Shown here in pieces: positions 54,879 to 63,317 of a stretch of 64,000 nucleotides of DNA. The notes beneath the pieces were generated by a model. The model was given only the letters and a program-made list of their open reading frames with translations, was not told where the DNA came from and made no database searches. Location of the stretch: contig NZ_PGES01000001.1 of NCBI RefSeq assembly GCF_002797895.1, positions 2,914,001 to 2,978,000 of the forward strand, given 5' to 3'. The number at the start of each line of letters is the position of its first letter. Within the stretch, counting starts at the first letter, position 1. This DNA comes from Janthinobacterium sp. 67. GTDB lineage: Bacteria > Pseudomonadota > Gammaproteobacteria > Burkholderiales > Burkholderiaceae_D. The translations under genes were made by a program, and so were the position numbers.

Positions 54879-55807
54879 GGAGGCTGCGCAAAATTGGCCT
54901 GCACGAAATCGATGAAGGTACGGAGCGGCGCGGGCAGATGGCGCCGGCCCGCATAGTATAAAAACGGGCCGGGAAAGGGCATCGCCCAGTCTTCCAGCAC
55001 TGGCTGCAGCTGGCCCGCATCGATATACGGCTGCAGCCACTCTTCAAACAGATAGACGAGGCCATGGCCGGCGATGGCCATGCTGACCGCAAAATCGGCC
55101 GCCGTCGGCGTGACGATCACGGGGCCGTCCGGCTCCACGCTCACTTTTTGCCCGTCGCGCTCGAACTCCCACGGTGGAATCGCGCCGCTGAGGAATTTCC
55201 CCAGCAGGCAGGCATGCCGCAGCAGGTCGCGCGGATGCACGGGCACGCCGCGCTGCGCCAGGTAGGAGGGCGCGCCCGCCACCGCGAAGCGCTGCGTGCG
55301 CGGGCCGATGGGGATGGCGATCATGTCCTGCTCCAGCCGTTCGCCATAGCGGATGCCCGCGTCGCAACCGCTGGCGACGACATCGACAAAATTATTATCG
55401 ACCACCAGCTCGACCCTGATCTGCGGATGGGCGCGCAGGAACCCGTCAACCATGGGCTGCAGGAAGAAGCGCGCCGCGTTGACCGGCACGTTCAGGCGCA
55501 AGATGCCGCGCGGGCTGTCGCGCAAGTCATTCAGCACGTCGAGTGCGCTGCTCACCTCATCGAGCGCCGGGCGCAGGCGCGTCAGCAGCAGCGCACCGGC
55601 CGCCGTCGGCGTCACGCTGCGCGTCGTGCGTTCCAGCAGGCGGATACCCAGCTGCTGCTCCAGCCGCCGCAGCGCTTCGCTCATGGCGGACGCGGATTGC
55701 CCGCTGGCGCGCGCGGCCTGGCGAAAACCGTGATGCCGGGCCACCAGGGCAAAGGCGGACAAATCGGCCATGGACGGGTTGTCTGCATGCATGAGTAGCG
55801 CTTTCAT
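54863..55807 (-). CDS. LysR family transcriptional regulator
   Basis: A 314-residue LysR regulator; the N-terminal helix-turn-helix is MADLSAFALVARHHGFRQAARASGQSASAMSEALRRLEQQLG. It is divergent from the aldo/keto reductase gene, with a GTACAG-C-CTGTAC palindrome 14 bases upstream of its start. It therefore probably controls the reductase and itself. Confidence 0.93.
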   Translation of the reverse strand: MKALLMHADNPSMADLSAFALVARHHGFRQAARASGQSASAMSEALRRLEQQLGIRLLERTTRSVTPTAAGALLLTRLRPALDEVSSALDVLNDLRDSPRGILRLNVPVNAARFFLQPMVDGFLRAHPQIRVELVVDNNFVDVVASGCDAGIRYGERLEQDMIAIPIGPRTQRFAVAGAPSYLAQRGVPVHPRDLLRHACLLGKFLSGAIPPWEFERDGQKVSVEPDGPVIVTPTAADFAVSMAIAGHGLVYLFEEWLQPYIDAGQLQPVLEDWAMPFPGPFLYYAGRRHLPAPLRTFIDFVQANFAQPPQSVG

Positions 55808-55820
55808 TGTGCGTAAATGA

Positions 55821-55833
55821 GTACAGCCTGTAC
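55821..55833 (+). promoter_or_regulatory. Candidate LysR operator
   Basis: Perfect 13-base palindrome GTACAG-C-CTGTAC in the 105-base gap between the LysR and aldo/keto reductase genes. It is shorter than many LysR sites; the T-N11-A rule is not met, so the match is suggestive only. Confidence 0.5.
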
Positions 55834-55912
55834 CGGATTGACCCGATTATCATACAGCGCAATCGGCCTTACGATGGCTGCTCCCTTACTCGACCACCAC
55901 ACAGGAGCTGCC

Positions 55913-56788
55913 ATGCACACGTATTCCCCCGCCCGCGACCAATTCACGCCCGCCCATTGCGACATCCGATTCAACCGCCTCGGCTACGGCGCCATGCAAC
56001 TGGCCGGCCCGCACGTCTGGGGTCCGCCGAAAGACCGCGCCGCCGCCGTCGCCGTGCTGCGCGAAGCCATCGAACTGGGCGTCAACCATATCGACACGTC
56101 GGACTTTTACGGCCCGCACGTCACCAACCAGATCATCCGCGAAGCGCTGCATCCCTACCGCGACGGTTTGACCATCGTCACCAAGATCGGCTTCGTGCGC
56201 GGCGCCGACCAGTCCTGGCTGCCGGCCGCATCGCCACAGCAGCTGCGCGACGCCGTGCACGACAACCTGCGCAACCTGGGCCTGGACGTGCTCGACGTGG
56301 TCAACCTGCGCGCGCCGGGCATGGACGGCGCGGACGGCTCGTCGCTTGCCGGGCCGCTGGACACCTTGGTGCAGCTGCAGCGCGAAGGCCTGGTGCGCCA
56401 TATCGGCCTGTCCAATGTCGATGCGGCCCAGGTGGCCAAGGCACAGCGCATCAGCCCCATCGTCTGCGTGCAGAACCACTACAACCTGGCGCACCGCGCG
56501 GACGATGCGCTGATCGACTCCCTGGCCGCGCAAGGCATCGCCTATGTGCCGTTCTTCCCCCTGGGCGGCTTTTCGCCGCTGCAGTCCGATACCTTGAACC
56601 AGGTGGCGGCCGCCCTGCAAGCCACGCCAATGCAGGTGGCGCTGGCCTGGCTGCTGCAGCGCGCGCCGAACATGCTGGTCATTCCCGGCACCTCGTCGGT
56701 GGCGCATCTGCGCGAAAACGTCGCGGCCGGCGCGCTCACGCTGGACGCACAGGCGCTGGAAGCATTGAGGTCGCTTGCAACTAAGTAG
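55913..56788 (+). CDS. Aldo/keto reductase (YdbC/pyridoxal reductase-like)
   Basis: A 291-residue NADPH-dependent reductase. The catalytic tetrad shows D61 and Y66 (HIDTSDFYG), K91 (TKIG), and R133 in VVNLRAPG, where most family members have His. That replacement is shared with the YdbC/pyridoxine dehydrogenase branch. Start follows an AGGAG site. Divergent LysR nearby suggests inducible expression. Its 3' end overlaps the ohrR promoter. Confidence 0.9.
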   Translation: MHTYSPARDQFTPAHCDIRFNRLGYGAMQLAGPHVWGPPKDRAAAVAVLREAIELGVNHIDTSDFYGPHVTNQIIREALHPYRDGLTIVTKIGFVRGADQSWLPAASPQQLRDAVHDNLRNLGLDVLDVVNLRAPGMDGADGSSLAGPLDTLVQLQREGLVRHIGLSNVDAAQVAKAQRISPIVCVQNHYNLAHRADDALIDSLAAQGIAYVPFFPLGGFSPLQSDTLNQVAAALQATPMQVALAWLLQRAPNMLVIPGTSSVAHLRENVAAGALTLDAQALEALRSLATK

Positions 56789-56807
56789 CGCACTATATAT
56801 ACTGTGC
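56775..56807 (+). promoter_or_regulatory. ohrR promoter with palindrome over the -10
   Basis: TTGCAA (56775-56780), 17 bases, TATACT (56798-56803). An imperfect 18-base palindrome, GCAC...GTGC (56790-56807), with 14 of 18 matching positions, covers the -10. Transcription would start at about 56810, which is the ATG itself, so the mRNA may be leaderless. Confidence 0.6.
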
Positions 56808-56809
56808 CC

Positions 56810-57271
56810 ATGGATACCACTACCACCCCCAACCCCTTGCACCAGGTGCCGCGCCTGGACGGCCAGTTGTGCTTTGCGCTGTACTCGACCTCGCTTGCCA
56901 TGAACAAGCTGTACCGCAAGCTCCTGCGCAAGCTCGGTCTGACCTATTCGCAATACCTGGTGATGATGGTGTTGTGGGAGCGCGACGGCTTGACGGTGTC
57001 GGAAGTGGGCGAGCGGCTGTTCCTCGACTCGGCCACCCTGACGCCCTTGCTCAAGCGCATGGAGCAATCGGGCCTGCTGACGCGCACGCGGGCCGCCAGC
57101 GACGAGCGCCAGGTCATCATTTCCTTGACGCCGCAGGGCGACCAGCTGCGCCACGAGGCGGCCCTGCTGCCCGAAGCCATCCTGGCGGCCAGCCACTGCA
57201 GCGTGGAGCAGGTTGTGGACATGAAACAACAACTGAACCAGTTGCGCGACAGCCTGATGAAAAGTGAGTAA
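56810..57271 (+). CDS. ohrR: Organic-hydroperoxide-sensing repressor OhrR (MarR family)
   Basis: A 153-residue MarR repressor. [24 protein letters not shown] carries the sensing cysteine C21, and a second cysteine C130 (ASHC) matches the 2-Cys class of Xanthomonas OhrR (C22, C127). The winged helix lies in [30 protein letters not shown]. Peroxide oxidation would form a C21-C130 disulphide and release DNA. No ohr gene is adjacent; the aldo/keto reductase just upstream may be co-regulated. ATG at 56810 chosen; a GTG two codons upstream is possible. Confidence 0.92.
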   Translation: MDTTTTPNPLHQVPRLDGQLCFALYSTSLAMNKLYRKLLRKLGLTYSQYLVMMVLWERDGLTVSEVGERLFLDSATLTPLLKRMEQSGLLTRTRAASDERQVIISLTPQGDQLRHEAALLPEAILAASHCSVEQVVDMKQQLNQLRDSLMKSE

Positions 57272-57436
57272 AAGCGCCGCTTTTCCGAGCAAAATCAGGC
57301 AAAGCATTCCCCTGACAGCGCCAGGCAAAAGCTGGCGCGAAATCCGCCTTTCTTTATTACAAATCGATACATGGATGGCCCCACCCTGCGTATAGAATAG
57401 TTGCCACTATTTCCTTACAACAACATCAGGGTGATC

Positions 57437-59812
57437 ATGCGCATACCTTTCGGCTCCGTCGCTTCGCTGGCTCTGTGCTTTACCATGTCGGCCTTCGCCG
57501 CCGAACCATTCGACGACAAGTTCCGCCAGCTCGAAGAAGTGCTGCCCACCCCGAATACCTACCGCACCGCCTCCGGCGCGCCGGGCCACGCCTACTGGCA
57601 GCAGCGCGCCGACTACACGATCCGCGCCACGCTCGATGAAGCCAGGCGCGAAATCACCGGCAGCGGCACCATCACTTATCACAACCAGTCGCCCGACACG
57701 CTCGGCTACCTGTGGGTGCAGCTGGACCAGAATATCTACAAGCCCGACTCCGATGCGCGCCGCATGGCCACGGCGCCCTCGCGCCAGGCGTGGGCCAGGA
57801 CGACGGGCGAAGACACGATGAAATTCGAAGGCTTGCGCGGCATCCTCGCGCGCGGCGACTTCCAGGGCGGCGTCCATATCCGCCGCTTGACGGGCGCCGA
57901 TGGCCAGCCTTTGAAGCACGTGATCAACCGCACGATGATGCGCATCGACTTGCCGCAGCCCTTGAAACCGGGCCAGGATTTCGTCTTCCAGATCGACTGG
58001 GACTATCGCATCAACGAACAGAAGGTGCTGGGCGGGCGCGCCGGCTATGAAGTCTTCGACGACAAGAACGCCCTGTTCGAAGTGGCGCAGTGGTTCCCCC
58101 GCATGGCCGCCTATTACGACGCGGCCGGCTGGCAGCACAAGCAGTTCCTCGGCTCGGGCGAATTCACCCTGGAGTTCGGCGACTACGACGTGCGGCTGAC
58201 GGTGCCCGCCGACCATATCGTCGCCTCCACGGGCGAGCTGCAAAACCCGCAGGACGTGCTGTCTGCCACGCAGCGCGAGCGCCTGGACAAGGCCCGCGGC
58301 AGCGACAAGCCCGTCGTCATCGTCACGCAAAAGGAAGCGGAAGCGGCCGAAAAATCCGTGAGTCGCGCGCAAAAGACGTGGCACTTCAAGGCGTCCAACG
58401 TGCGCGACTTCGCCTGGGCCTCGAGCCGCAAGTTCATCTGGGATGCGCAGGGCTACAAGAAAGGCGGCAGCGACGTGATGGCCATGTCCTACTATCCGAA
58501 GGAGGGCAATCCGCTGTGGGAAAAATACAGCACGCAAGCCATCGTGCACACGATCGAGCAGTACAACAAGTACAGCATAGCCTACCCGTACCCGACGGCC
58601 ATTTCCGTCAACGGTCCCGTGGGCGGCATGGAGTATCCGATGATCTCGTTCAACGGCCCCCGTCCGGTGAAAGACAAGAAGACGGGCGAGCTGACGTATT
58701 CGAAGCGCACCAAGTATGGCCTGATCGGCGTGATCATCCATGAAGTGGGCCACAACTACTACCCGATGATCATCAACTCGGACGAGCGCCAGTGGACGTG
58801 GATGGACGAGGGCCTCAACACCTTCGTGCAATACCTGGCGCAGCAGGCGTGGGAAGAAAACTATCCGGCTTCGCGGGGCGAGCCGCGCGAGATCGTCGAT
58901 TACATGCGTAGCCGCGACCAGGTCCCCATCATGACCAATTCCGAATCCTTGCTGCAGTTCGGTAACAACGCCTACGCCAAGCCGGCGGCGGGCCTGAACA
59001 TCCTGCGCGAAACCATCCTCGGGCGCGAGCTGTTCGACTACGCTTTCAAGGAATATGCGCAGCGCTGGAAGTTCAAGCGCCCCACGCCCGCCGACTTTTT
59101 CCGCACCATGGAAGACGCTTCCGGCACGGACCTCGACTGGTTCTGGCGCGGCTGGTTTTATACGACCGACCCGGTCGACATCAGCATCGACGGCATCAGC
59201 GAATACGGCGTGAGCTCGAAAGATCCGGCCACGGAAAAAGCGTGGAAAAAGGCGCAAAAAGACGCCCAGCCGGAATCCGTCACGAGCCGCGCCAACAAGG
59301 GCATGCCGCGCCGCGTCGATGCGCATCCGGAGCTCAAGGATTTCTACAACCAGCACGACGACTTCACGGTGACCAACAAGGAGCGCAACGCCTACGCCGA
59401 AGCGCTGGCCGCCCTGGAACCGTGGGAAAAGGACTTGCTGAAACAGGGCAAGCACCTGTACCTGGTCGACCTGTCGAACGTGGGCGGCATGGTCATGCCG
59501 CTGATCCTCGAGATCGAACTGAAAAGCGGCAGGAAGTACATCGAGCGCGTGCCGGCCGAAGTATGGCGCTACTCGCCGAAGAAAATCACCAAGGTCGTCA
59601 TCACCGATGAGCCGATGGTGGGCCTGGTGCAGGACCCGTACTGGGAAACGGCCGACATCGACACGAGCAACAACAGCTGGCCGCGCAAAATTACGCCATC
59701 GCGCCTGGAACTGTTCAAGAGCGAGAAGTCGCCCAAGGATAACCTGATGCGCGATTTCCATACGCCGCTGAAAGGCCAGAACGGCGGCTCGTCCAAGGGC
59801 GACGAGGCATGA
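57437..59812 (+). CDS. M1 family metallopeptidase
   Basis: A 791-residue exported zinc peptidase of the gluzincin M1 family. Zinc ligands HEVGH (435-439) and E458, exactly 18 residues on, are present, and the exopeptidase motif GGMEYP (396-401) replaces GAMEN. It has an N-terminal signal (SVASLALCFTMSAFAAEP) and a C-terminal extension of about 200 residues. Start set by the signal peptide and a GGGTGA site. A small inverted repeat, AATAGT-TGCC-ACTATT, lies just upstream. It overlaps the DUF6702 gene by ATGA. Confidence 0.93.
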   Translation: MRIPFGSVASLALCFTMSAFAAEPFDDKFRQLEEVLPTPNTYRTASGAPGHAYWQQRADYTIRATLDEARREITGSGTITYHNQSPDTLGYLWVQLDQNIYKPDSDARRMATAPSRQAWARTTGEDTMKFEGLRGILARGDFQGGVHIRRLTGADGQPLKHVINRTMMRIDLPQPLKPGQDFVFQIDWDYRINEQKVLGGRAGYEVFDDKNALFEVAQWFPRMAAYYDAAGWQHKQFLGSGEFTLEFGDYDVRLTVPADHIVASTGELQNPQDVLSATQRERLDKARGSDKPVVIVTQKEAEAAEKSVSRAQKTWHFKASNVRDFAWASSRKFIWDAQGYKKGGSDVMAMSYYPKEGNPLWEKYSTQAIVHTIEQYNKYSIAYPYPTAISVNGPVGGMEYPMISFNGPRPVKDKKTGELTYSKRTKYGLIGVIIHEVGHNYYPMIINSDERQWTWMDEGLNTFVQYLAQQAWEENYPASRGEPREIVDYMRSRDQVPIMTNSESLLQFGNNAYAKPAAGLNILRETILGRELFDYAFKEYAQRWKFKRPTPADFFRTMEDASGTDLDWFWRGWFYTTDPVDISIDGISEYGVSSKDPATEKAWKKAQKDAQPESVTSRANKGMPRRVDAHPELKDFYNQHDDFTVTNKERNAYAEALAALEPWEKDLLKQGKHLYLVDLSNVGGMVMPLILEIELKSGRKYIERVPAEVWRYSPKKITKVVITDEPMVGLVQDPYWETADIDTSNNSWPRKITPSRLELFKSEKSPKDNLMRDFHTPLKGQNGGSSKGDEA

Positions 59813-60297
59813 AGCGCTGGCGCGCGATGGGCGCCGCCTTGCTGGCCTGCGCCAGCATGGCGGCCGGCGCCCACAACTTCCACATGGGTATTGCCGACAT
59901 CAGCTACAACGCGGCCAGCGGCAGCACGGAAGTGGTGCACACCTACACGGGCCACGACGTCGAGGCGCTGCTGACGAATCTGTACCAGCGCCAGTTCGAC
60001 CTGGGCCAGGAAGACAGCGAAGCGGCCCTGCGCCGCTATGTCGAAAAACAGTTTTACCTGGTGGGACCGGACGGCAAGCGATTGCGCCTGAACTGGGTCG
60101 GCATGAAGGTCAATGCCGACAACGTGGTGATCTTCCAGGAGATCGAACGCACGCGCCTGGCCCCCGCCACGCGCATCCACAACCAGCTGCTGACCGACTT
60201 CCTGCCCAGCCAGCGCAATACCCTCAACGTGCAGGACAGCGGCGCCATCCAGACGCTGGTTTTCGACCGCCAGAACACGGAACTGCCGATCCGCTAA
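59809..60297 (+). CDS. DUF6702 family protein
   Basis: A 162-residue exported protein with a signal peptide to about AAGAHNF and a mature start HNFHMGIADISYN, typical of DUF6702. The mature region is a beta-rich domain with VVHTYTGHDVEALLTNLY and ending in DRQNTELPIR. It is coupled to the M1 peptidase (ATGA) and precedes a TonB receptor by four bases. In other bacteria the same trio occurs; function unknown, probably a periplasmic partner in nutrient uptake. Confidence 0.82.
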   Translation: MKRWRAMGAALLACASMAAGAHNFHMGIADISYNAASGSTEVVHTYTGHDVEALLTNLYQRQFDLGQEDSEAALRRYVEKQFYLVGPDGKRLRLNWVGMKVNADNVVIFQEIERTRLAPATRIHNQLLTDFLPSQRNTLNVQDSGAIQTLVFDRQNTELPIR

Positions 60298-60301
60298 GTC
60301 C

Positions 60302-62338
60302 ATGACGCCACGCTACCTTCCCCTCCTCCTCGCCACCCTGTTTTCAGCCACCGCCGCCCACGCCGACGACATCTTCCAGCGCGTGCTCGTCGACGGTTCG
60401 CGCCTGAACCAGCTGGGCGTGGCCGATTCGGCCAACGCGGGCAGCGTCACGCAACGGCAGCTCGATGCGCGCACCAGCTACCGGCCCGGCGAATTGCTCG
60501 AAGCCGTGCCGGGACTGATCGTCAGCCAGCATAGCGGCGAAGGCAAGGCCAACCAGTTCTACCTGCGCGGCTTCAACCTTGATCACGGCACGGACTTGCG
60601 CACCACCGTCGACGAGATGCCCGTCAACCAGCGCAGCCATGGCCACGGGCAGGGCTGGACGGACCTGAACTTTTTGATCCCCGAACTGGCCATGCGCCTC
60701 GATTACAAAAAGGGGCCGTATTCGGCGGCGCAAGGCGATTTTTCCTCGGCGGGCGCGGCATCCGTCGTCTACGCGAACCGCCTGACGCAGGGCGTCGCCA
60801 GCGTGGGCGTCGGACAAAACGGCTTTCGCCGCGCCCTGCTGGCCGACTCCAACGATGCGGGCGACGGCAGCCTGCTGTACGCGCTCGAAGCGCAGCGCAA
60901 CGACGGCCCGTTCACGCAGCCGGACCGCTACCGCAAGCTCAATGGCGTGCTGCGCTACAGCGAAGGCTATGCCAACAACGGCTTCAACGTCACGGCCATG
61001 GCGTATGACGCCAACTGGAACGCCACCGACCAGATTCCGTTGCGCGCCGTGCAGGACGGCACCCTGGGCCGCTTCGACGCCATCGATGCCAGCGACGGCG
61101 GCAAGGCGCAACGCTACAGCCTGTCGGGCACCTGGCGCCAGACGACGGACGACGTATCGTCCAAAGTCAGCGCGTATGTGATCGCCAACCGCCTGGCCCT
61201 GTTCTCGAATTTTACGTATGCGATGGACGACCCCGATAACGGCGACCAGTTCGCCCAGCCCGACCGGCGCGTGACGGCCGGCCTCGACGCCAGCCGCACC
61301 TGGCACCGCCACACGGACGGCGGCAGCAGCGACACCACCATCGGCGTGCAGCTACAGAACGACAATATCCATAATGGCCTGTACCACACGCGGCAGCGGC
61401 AGATCGTGTCGACCACGCGGCAAGACCATATCGTCGAATCGAGCATCGGCGTGTATGGCGAAAACAGCACGCGCTGGTCGCGCTGGCTGCGCACCGTGGC
61501 CGGCCTGCGCGCGGATGCCTACCGCTTCGACGTGCGCAGCGACCGCGCCGCCAATTCGGGCAAGGCCAGCGACCATTTGTTCAGCCCCAGCCTGAGCGTG
61601 ATCGCCGGGCCGTGGCGCGATACGGAAGCGTATCTCAACATCGGTAATGGTTTTCACAGCAACGACGCGCGCGGCACGACGATCACGGTCGACCCGAAAA
61701 CGGGCGAAGCGGCCGACAAGGTCACGCCGCTCGTGCGCTCGCGCGGACTGGAACTGGGCTTGCGCAGCGCCGCCATCGCCGGCCTGCAAACGTCGCTGTC
61801 GCTGTACCGGCTGGACTTCGATTCCGAGCTGCTGTTCATCGGCGACGCGGGCGCCACCGAGGCGGGCCGCCCCAGCCGCCGCTACGGCATCGAGTTTTCC
61901 GGCTACTACAAGGCGGCCGGCTGGCTGTCGCTGGACCTGGATCTGGCGTATGCGCGGGCACGCTCGCGCGGCAGCGATCCGGCCGGCGACTTCATCCCCG
62001 GCGCCATCGAAGGCGTAGCCCAGCTGGCCATGACGGTGACGCCGCGAGGTCCGTGGTCGGGCTCCCTGCGCCTGCGCTATTTCGGTCCGCGCCCGCTGAT
62101 GGAAGACAACAGCGTGCGCTCGTCGGCCAGCGTGGGCTTGAACGGGCGCATCGCCTACCAGATCGGCAAGACCTTGCGCGTGGAGCTGGAAGGCTACAAC
62201 CTGGCCAACCGGCGCGACTCGGCCATCGATTACTACTATGCTTCGCGCCTGCCCGGCGAGGCGCAAGCCGTCGACGATATCCACTTCCATCCGGTGGAAT
62301 CGCGCTCGCTGCGCCTGACCCTGGTAAAGAATTTTTAA
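60302..62338 (+). CDS. TonB-dependent outer-membrane receptor
   Basis: A 678-residue receptor: signal peptide to HADD, plug domain (residues about 30-160: SVTQRQLDARTSYRPGELLEAVPGLIVSQHSGEG, FYLRGFNLDHGTDLRTTVDEMPVN) and a beta-barrel ending with the outer-membrane C-terminal Phe (LTLVKNF). A His/Gly stretch, RSHGHGQGW, lies in the plug. Shorter than siderophore receptors. The ligand is unknown; a peptide or metal ligand is suggested by the M1 peptidase and nearby Fur box, by inference. Confidence 0.92.
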   Translation: MTPRYLPLLLATLFSATAAHADDIFQRVLVDGSRLNQLGVADSANAGSVTQRQLDARTSYRPGELLEAVPGLIVSQHSGEGKANQFYLRGFNLDHGTDLRTTVDEMPVNQRSHGHGQGWTDLNFLIPELAMRLDYKKGPYSAAQGDFSSAGAASVVYANRLTQGVASVGVGQNGFRRALLADSNDAGDGSLLYALEAQRNDGPFTQPDRYRKLNGVLRYSEGYANNGFNVTAMAYDANWNATDQIPLRAVQDGTLGRFDAIDASDGGKAQRYSLSGTWRQTTDDVSSKVSAYVIANRLALFSNFTYAMDDPDNGDQFAQPDRRVTAGLDASRTWHRHTDGGSSDTTIGVQLQNDNIHNGLYHTRQRQIVSTTRQDHIVESSIGVYGENSTRWSRWLRTVAGLRADAYRFDVRSDRAANSGKASDHLFSPSLSVIAGPWRDTEAYLNIGNGFHSNDARGTTITVDPKTGEAADKVTPLVRSRGLELGLRSAAIAGLQTSLSLYRLDFDSELLFIGDAGATEAGRPSRRYGIEFSGYYKAAGWLSLDLDLAYARARSRGSDPAGDFIPGAIEGVAQLAMTVTPRGPWSGSLRLRYFGPRPLMEDNSVRSSASVGLNGRIAYQIGKTLRVELEGYNLANRRDSAIDYYYASRLPGEAQAVDDIHFHPVESRSLRLTLVKNF

Positions 62339-62341
62339 GTA

Positions 62342-62360
62342 AACAAGAATAATTCTTATC
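62342..62360 (+). promoter_or_regulatory. Fur-type box
   Basis: AACAAGAATAATTCTTATC, with a perfect AAGAATAATTCTT core, starts four bases after the TonB receptor stop. It strongly resembles the site at 10385. It probably represses the dioxygenase gene that starts 80 bases on. I could not place a convincing -35/-10 pair around it. Confidence 0.72.
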
Positions 62361-62440
62361 GGACTGCACAGGAAGCGCCGCGAAGTCGTAGAATGCCAGG
62401 CTAGATAAACTGATACAGGCCCGTTCCGGCCCGCACCGCC

Positions 62441-63175
62441 ATGAGCACTGCCGCACCGATCTTTACCGACCCGTCCCGCCTCAAGGACGCCTTGCGCGAC
62501 GACGGCTATGCCGTCCTGCGCCCGCAGGACGTGGCCGCGCTGGCCGGCTGTCCGCTGGACGCATTGCGCGCGCTGGAACCGAGCTGGAATACCCTGGCGC
62601 TGGACAATTACCTGAAGGATGGCGGCCGCTATCGCCGCCGGCGCCACTCGTGCTTCGTGCAGGATGGCGAACGCCTGGCCCAGACGGCGCACCGTCCGCA
62701 CTGGCAGCCGGTGGAATACAACGCCCTGCACGGCGGCATGCACCGCCTGTTCGAACCGGTCGAAGCGGCTATCGTCGCGCAAGCGGCCTGGCAGCAGCTG
62801 ATCCGCGCGCTGGGCGACGCCTGCTCGCAGGTCAAGGGCAGCCAGCCCTGGTTCATCGAGGCGCACCAGTTCCGCATCGATACGACGGACGGCATCGGCC
62901 GCCCCACGCCGGAAGGCGCGCACCGCGACGGCGTCGATTTCGTCGCCGTGCTGCTGGTCGGGCGCGAACAGATCAAGGGCGGCGAGACGCGCATCTTCGA
63001 AGCGGACGGCCCCAACGGCAAACGCTTTACCCTGACCGAACCGTGGTCGCTGCTGCTGCTCGACGACGCGGCCGTCATCCACGAATCGACGCCGATCCAG
63101 CCCCTGGGCGAACATGGCCACCGCGACACGCTCGTGCTGACCTATCGCGCAGGCCAGTTCCAGGGCGAAAACTGA
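62441..63175 (+). CDS. 2-oxoglutarate/Fe(II) dioxygenase family protein
   Basis: A 244-residue enzyme of the 2OG-Fe_oxy_2 type (the group with bacterial amino-acid hydroxylases). Iron ligands: H and D of GAHRDGVDF, and the distal H of AVIHESTP. Arg in HRDTLVLTYR would bind 2-oxoglutarate. A Fur-type box 80 bases upstream implies expression under iron limitation, unusual for an iron enzyme unless it makes a siderophore precursor. It is followed by a hairpin. Substrate unknown. Confidence 0.87.
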   Translation: MSTAAPIFTDPSRLKDALRDDGYAVLRPQDVAALAGCPLDALRALEPSWNTLALDNYLKDGGRYRRRRHSCFVQDGERLAQTAHRPHWQPVEYNALHGGMHRLFEPVEAAIVAQAAWQQLIRALGDACSQVKGSQPWFIEAHQFRIDTTDGIGRPTPEGAHRDGVDFVAVLLVGREQIKGGETRIFEADGPNGKRFTLTEPWSLLLLDDAAVIHESTPIQPLGEHGHRDTLVLTYRAGQFQGEN

Positions 63176-63180
63176 CAGGC

Positions 63181-63202
63181 GGCCACAGCATTCCCTGTGG
63201 CC
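63181..63202 (+). terminator. Hairpin after dioxygenase gene
   Basis: GGCCACAG, six-base loop, CTGTGGCC; a perfect eight-base stem five bases after the stop but without a T tract, so termination is only possible. Confidence 0.45.
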
Positions 63203-63317
63203 AAAATAGTTACTTGGAAGTTACTTTTGCAGACCTAAATCCGATATAGTCATACGATGTCGATATTGCGCGCTCACGGCGCCCAGCATCACCACACTGA
63301 AATCCTAGGAGAGGTCT

